From CAYMKL01 sp964390805 (GTDB taxonomy: Bacteria > Chloroflexota > Anaerolineae > VGOG01): 24,637 bases of DNA. Below the pieces are notes generated by a model. That model had not been told where the DNA came from. It searched no databases and saw only the letters and a program-made list of their open reading frames with translations. This document shows, piece after piece, positions 23,231 to 24,637 of this stretch. Position numbers and translations under genes: made by a program. Position 1 is the first letter of the stretch. Each line of letters begins with the position of its first letter. Location of the stretch: assembly GCA_964390805.1 (NCBI GenBank), contig CAYMKL010000103.1, forward strand, positions 1 to 24,637, in the 5' to 3' direction.

Positions 23231-24277
23231 TTATTTGCCGAGCCTCTTCGATAAGTCGATCACTTCCGGATGAACAACATTTCCCTGATCCAAAAGCTGT
23301 ATACCGTCCAGCCAGACCGAGCAGTTGAGACAGACACCGTCGCCGTGGGTGACCGCGTCTCCAAGCGTGCCGCCAAATACTTCGGCTTGAAAACCGAATC
23401 CCCATTGGGTGCAACCCCAGATCCGTTCGTCCTCCGTACATTCGCCTGTCAGTTTGGCTCCCGGGTTGAAGCCGTAGCATGTGTGGGCGAGATGGTACAT
23501 TCGTTCGTCGTTGAGGCCGGCCATCCAATCTTTGACCCGTTTGGCCTCCTCCCGGCCGGTGATGTCGACGATTTTTCCCTTTTCAATCACAAATCTGATG
23601 GGATGACGCAATATCCCGAGATCCATAGGGCCTCCGCCAAAGAATGAGCCGTCAAAGACGATTTCTCCCTCGATGGATTCCTCAATTGGGGCCCAGCCGA
23701 TCTGACCCAGCATGAAGTGAACACCGGGCGTCGAGGCATCTCCGCTTTCATTGGTGACGGACCGTCCAGTCTTTTTGAACGAAACATTCGTTCCGGCTGG
23801 ATTGGTCATCCGCATTTCGTTTGCCGCGTTTGTCATATCGGCTACTGCGGTCATGAACGCATTGAGGGCCTCTAGGTCAAGGGCACCCAAACAACGCCAA
23901 TACGAATCGGGATCCATTTTTCCCAAATGGAAATACCGCATCCGGGTCCCCTTAGCTGTGACCCTTTCCCACACAGTACTGCAGTATATCCACTGGTGGT
24001 TTAGCTCAATCCACACATCAGCCCGTTCGATGGCCCCAACCAAAGAGTTGGGATACCACGCCTCACCCGCCTTTCCATAGGCCGGCGGGGTCGAATGATA
24101 TGCAATCATGGTTTTGGCACCGGCGGATTCGCCCGCACGGGCCACAGCCGCGGCCAACCGGAAATCGGCCCTAGAGTCGACGGTAATAAGCAAGGTCTCA
24201 CCCGGTTTGACCTTCAAGATATCAATAACGGTTTTATGGGCCGAAAGCGCCAGCTCAAGTTCCATTGCCTGAATCAT
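23231..24277 (-). CDS. M29/NicX-family metalloenzyme, paralog 4
   Basis: A 348-residue protein closely similar to paralog 3 along its length (for example AYHSTPPAYGK against AYHTTPPGYGK, and AHTCYGFNPGAKL against AHVCYGFNPGAKL). Putative metal residues are His265 (LAHTCYGF) and the pair His311/Asp313 (THGDGVCLN). Where the other NicX-like paralogs have Glu (TEWGFG or IEFGIG) this one has Gln291 (TQWGFG), and the M29 SHxGG motif is missing. ATG 24277 is preferred because AAGGAGG is then six bases away; ATG 24280 is possible. It lies 74 bases downstream of a DUF917 gene and upstream of the system-2 binding protein. Confidence 0.85.
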   Translation of the reverse strand: MIQAMELELALSAHKTVIDILKVKPGETLLITVDSRADFRLAAAVARAGESAGAKTMIAYHSTPPAYGKAGEAWYPNSLVGAIERADVWIELNHQWIYCSTVWERVTAKGTRMRYFHLGKMDPDSYWRCLGALDLEALNAFMTAVADMTNAANEMRMTNPAGTNVSFKKTGRSVTNESGDASTPGVHFMLGQIGWAPIEESIEGEIVFDGSFFGGGPMDLGILRHPIRFVIEKGKIVDITGREEAKRVKDWMAGLNDERMYHLAHTCYGFNPGAKLTGECTEDERIWGCTQWGFGFQAEVFGGTLGDAVTHGDGVCLNCSVWLDGIQLLDQGNVVHPEVIDLSKRLGK

Positions 24278-24302
24278 CATCTACCTCCTTCCCCTCCCCA
24301 TC

Positions 24303-24321
24303 TGCCCCCACCGCGGGGGCA
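24303..24321 (-). other. Small hairpin between DUF917 and M29 paralog 4
   Basis: TGCCCCC (24303-24309) and GGGGGCA (24315-24321) form a 7-bp stem with a 5-base loop, 30 bases after the DUF917 stop. No T-tract follows, so read-through into the next gene is expected. Confidence 0.35.
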
Positions 24322-24351
24322 TCCTCAAGAAATGGAAATCCGTATGGCGTC

Positions 24352-24637
24352 CTACGACGGCATTGGTTTGCCGGTGACTCTTTCCAGCTCACGATAGGTC
24401 GCGCTCCGCCGAACAGCGATGTTCGGTGTGCGTTCTTCCTTACCAGGAACGACGACGATATGGACGCCCAGTCCTTTGCCTATCTCTGCGCCGCTGAGGG
24501 GTGTACCTTTAGCGCCCAAGGTGACGATCAGGTCGGGAAAGGTGGCGATTCGTTGACCGCTGGTGTCCAGAGTGACGTAACGGTGCCAATGTACCAGTTC
24601 GAGGGGCCGATTCTCCTGGTCTCTCAGATAGATGACA
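24352..24637 (-). CDS. DUF917 protein, C-terminal part (cut by window edge)
   Basis: The minus strand is open for 94 codons from the window edge to a TAG at 24354-24352. It reads VIYLRDQENRPLELVHWHRY, then VTLDTSGQRIATFPDLIVTL, ending GKPMPS. It aligns with the C-terminal part of the DUF917 protein at 2821-3888 (ELTFWNEYMTLEQHGQRLATFPDLIATL), with the same spacing of the ATFPDLI motif and the following PLS-AE. It is therefore a second DUF917 (S-methyl-thiohydantoin desulfurase-like) protein whose N-terminus lies outside. It precedes M29 paralog 4 by 74 bases. Confidence 0.85.
   Translation of the reverse strand, partial: VIYLRDQENRPLELVHWHRYVTLDTSGQRIATFPDLIVTLGAKGTPLSGAEIGKGLGVHIVVVPGKEERTPNIAVRRSATYRELERVTGKPMPS

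Overview
The window is one long one-way locus: every gene I can support reads on the minus strand, so transcription runs from right (24637) to left (1). The DNA is fairly GC-rich and intergenic spacers carry many palindromic repeats. The second binding protein is a lipoprotein with a TPTRAPAPTKTPAP-style Pro/Thr linker, and the first carries a LysM domain. Together these suggest a Chloroflexota-like bacterium (inference from style; no rRNA or marker gene is present).

Layout in transcription order. (i) C-terminal part of a DUF917 protein (24352-24637, runs off the right edge), an M29/NicX-like metalloenzyme (23231-24277), then a complete Opp/Dpp-type peptide ABC transporter: lipoprotein binding protein, two permeases and two ATPases (16932-22955). 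A second, close M29/NicX-like enzyme follows (15749-16798). (ii) A middle block: a nitrilase-superfamily C-N hydrolase, an IclR regulator with its own near-consensus promoter, and an Asp/Glu/hydantoin racemase-family enzyme (13041-15612). (iii) A second complete Opp/Dpp transporter whose binding protein is fused to LysM (6922-12860), followed by an M29 aminopeptidase-like protein, a double GxxExxY-domain protein, another M29/NicX-like enzyme, DUF917, DUF1177 and AroM (900-6925). A strong intrinsic terminator lies at 705-740. (iv) An independent transcription unit starts near 332 from a consensus promoter and encodes the signal peptide of an exported protein cut by the left edge (1-81).

Reading it together: two importers bring in small amide or peptide-like compounds, and four metal-dependent M29/NicX-family enzymes, two DUF917 (S-methyl-thiohydantoin desulfurase-like) proteins, a racemase, a C-N hydrolase, DUF1177 and AroM probably process them. 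The combination of DUF917, a hydantoin-racemase-like enzyme and a carbamoylase-like hydrolase fits catabolism of a cyclic ureide, thiohydantoin or modified dipeptide. The substrate cannot be read from sequence and the pathway appears undescribed. Duplication of the transporter, M29 and DUF917 suggests two related substrates. No rRNA, tRNA, CRISPR array, transposase or phage gene was seen.
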